Positions 4,984 through 6,040 of a DNA stretch of 6,040 nt are shown in pieces. A model generated the notes under the pieces. It made no database searches and was not told the origin of the DNA. It worked only from the letters and a program-made list of their open reading frames with translations. The stretch is from Oligoflexia bacterium. Its GTDB lineage: Bacteria; Myxococcota_A; UBA796; UBA2385. The DNA is taken from positions 1 through 6,040 of the forward strand of contig JAADHA010000187.1 of assembly GCA_013152105.1 (NCBI GenBank), written 5' to 3'. The position numbers and the translations under genes were made by a program. Every line of letters starts with the position of its first letter. Positions within the stretch are counted from its first letter, which is position 1.

Positions 4984-6040
4984 GGCGGCGGCGGAAGGTC
5001 AGCCCCAAGAGCAGCAGGAAGGCGATCCAGCCGGCCTGTTCTGGCACGGCGGAGCAGGCACCGGCCGCCCAGCCCTGGGGCGTCTCGACGAGGCCGTCAC
5101 AGTTACTGTCCACGCCATCGACGTGCTCCATGGCCCCCGGAAAGACCCGGACGTTGGCGTCGTCACAGTCGCCCTGGTCCTCGGTCCATCCGTCCCCGTC
5201 GTCGTCATAGGCGTCGGTGTGATCATCTACAATCGCGTCACAGTCGTCGTCCACGCCGTCCACCGCCTCGGGGGCGCCGGGGTAGACGGTGGCCGCGGTG
5301 TCGTCGCAGTCGCCGGCCTGCTCGGTCCATCCGTCCCCGTCGTTGTCATAGGCCACGGTGCCGTCGTCGACCAGGCCGTTGCAGTCGTTGTCGGCACCAT
5401 CTAGCAGCTCGGGCGCGCCCGGCCAGGTGGCGGGATTGGCGTCGTCGCAGTCGCCGGCCTGCTCGGTCCATCCGTCCCCGTCGTCGTCGTACAGATCGGT
5501 GTCATTGTCGACGATGAAGTCGCAGTCGTCGTCGATCCCGTTGGCCGTCTCGACCGCATTGGGATGGATCGTGGGGTCGGTGTCATCGCAGTCTCCAAGC
5601 AGCTCGGTCCATCCGTCCCCGTCGTCGTCAAACGCATCGGTGTCGTCGTCGATCAGGCCATTGCAGTCGTTGTCCAATCCGTCCACGATCTCGGGCGCGC
5701 CCGGCCAGATCAGGCGGTTGGCGTCGTCACAGTCGCCGTCCGCCGGGGTCCAGCCGTCGCCGTCGTCGTCGCCGAGGCTGGTGTCCTGGTCCACGACGCC
5801 GTTGCAGTCGTCGTCGCGCTCATCGCCAGTCTCGACAGCGCCGGGGTAGATGTCGGGGTTGGTGTCGTCGCAGTCGCCCTCCCACTCGCTGTAGCCGTCC
5901 CCGTCGTCGTCTACCGCCGCCGTGCCTTCGTCGATGCTGCCGTTGCAGTTGTCGTCGCGGCCGTCGGGAAGTTCAGGGGCCGCCGGGAAGATGAAGGCGT
6001 TGGCGTCGTCGCAGTCCCCGTCTTCTTCGCTCCAACCATC
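4970..6040 (-). CDS. Gene D: MopE-type metal-binding repeat protein with MYXO-CTERM-like tail (N-terminus outside window)
   Basis: The frame is open from the right edge to TGA at 4972-4970: 356 residues seen. A methionine at 5794 lies inside a repeat (VVDQDTS region) and is not a credible start, since intact repeats continue upstream to the edge. One partial and six complete 47-residue units of the gene E type are visible. All carry DGDGW/Y, GDCDD and a second Cys in D(D/N/S)(D/N)C. The C-terminus is a Cys, a clear hydrophobic helix (WIAFLLLLGLTF) and RRRQRVR at the very end, the expected order for a MYXO-CTERM-like anchor. A signal peptide and further repeats should lie beyond 6040. D is the upstream partner of C, overlapping it by four bases. 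Probable role: secreted, acidic, Ca2+ or other metal-binding surface rod; partner and ligand unknown. Confidence 0.9.
   Translation of the reverse strand, partial: DGWSEEDGDCDDANAFIFPAAPELPDGRDDNCNGSIDEGTAAVDDDGDGYSEWEGDCDDTNPDIYPGAVETGDERDDDCNGVVDQDTSLGDDDGDGWTPADGDCDDANRLIWPGAPEIVDGLDNDCNGLIDDDTDAFDDDGDGWTELLGDCDDTDPTIHPNAVETANGIDDDCDFIVDNDTDLYDDDGDGWTEQAGDCDDANPATWPGAPELLDGADNDCNGLVDDGTVAYDNDGDGWTEQAGDCDDTAATVYPGAPEAVDGVDDDCDAIVDDHTDAYDDDGDGWTEDQGDCDDANVRVFPGAMEHVDGVDSNCDGLVETPQGWAAGACSAVPEQAGWIAFLLLLGLTFRRRQRVR
4973..5056 (-). other. MYXO-CTERM-like sorting tail of gene D
   Basis: The last 28 residues begin with CSAVPEQAGW, continue with a strongly hydrophobic run (IAFLLLLGLTF) and finish with RRRQRVR before the stop. 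The Cys, helix and Arg-cluster order and the extreme C-terminal position fit MYXO-CTERM tails better than the corresponding tail of gene E. Both tails are preceded by a GW dipeptide and contain an (A)GW just before the helix, so they are related to each other. Confidence 0.75.
5066..6040 (-). repeat. One partial plus six 141-bp units (47-residue MopE-type repeats) in gene D
   Basis: Reading on the minus strand, the partial unit is 6040-5912. Full units follow at 5911-5771, 5770-5630, 5629-5489, 5488-5348, 5347-5207 and 5206-5066. On the plus strand the exact 20-mer CGGTCCATCCGTCCCCGTCG recurs at 5182, 5323, 5464 and 5605, exactly 141 bases apart; the next unit at about 5746 has diverged. The unit at 5629-5489 is the same IHP/NGIDD.C.F subtype as unit 1 of gene E. 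Confidence 0.92.

Noticed and set aside
4349..5404. Long plus-strand frames opposite genes C and D, rich in Arg/Pro or Val
   Set aside because: Composition is typical of out-of-frame reading of GC-rich DNA, and the Val-rich part mirrors the Asp codons of the gene D repeats.
5794..5794. Methionine at 5794 (minus strand) as the start of gene D
   Set aside because: It does not lie at a domain boundary: repeat units with both Cys and the DGDG motif continue in frame upstream to the window edge.

Overview
The window is GC-rich (roughly two thirds by eye) and almost fully coding. Its protein content is exported, paralogous and repeat-based. Two genes encode long arrays of 47-residue, Asp-rich, two-Cys repeats of the MopE-type putative metal-binding family (DDDGDGW...GDCDD...YPGA.E..DG.DNDCDG.VD). 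Both arrays end in a Cys, a hydrophobic stretch and an Arg cluster, which resembles the MYXO-CTERM sorting tail. That combination, with the GC content, points to Myxococcota (the former Deltaproteobacteria) or a close relative. This is an inference from protein style; no rRNA or other taxonomic marker is present.

Layout. Gene A (1-482, minus, cut by the left edge) is the N-terminal part of an exported protein with a Cys pair. Twenty-one bases away and divergent is gene B (504-1947, plus), a paralog whose reading frame is broken near position 911: the first ~136 codons are in one frame and the rest, from about 913 to 1947, is in another. Seven bases after B comes gene E (1955-3301, plus), an eight-unit repeat protein with a signal peptide and a sorting-like tail. 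A 115-bp convergent gap (3302-3416) contains candidate terminator hairpins. On the minus strand follow gene D (4970 to beyond 6040, a second repeat protein, start outside the window) and gene C (3417-4973, an intact 518-residue paralog of A and B). D and C overlap by ATGA.

Biology. A, B and C form one family: signal peptide, short segment with a C-x(4,5)-C pair, helical region with an LF-x-L-aromatic motif, a PEGA-like domain, and a C-terminal strand-rich region that looks like an outer-membrane beta-barrel (the last two parts are visible only in B and C). Each complete family member sits beside a MopE-repeat gene, in the order barrel-then-repeat on the plus strand and repeat-then-barrel on the minus strand. 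The simplest reading is a duplicated two-gene cell-surface module: an envelope or outer-membrane protein plus a partner Ca2+/metal-binding rod protein anchored by its tail. The pairing is seen in the sequence; the shared function is inferred. I recognise no established gene symbol for any of these genes.
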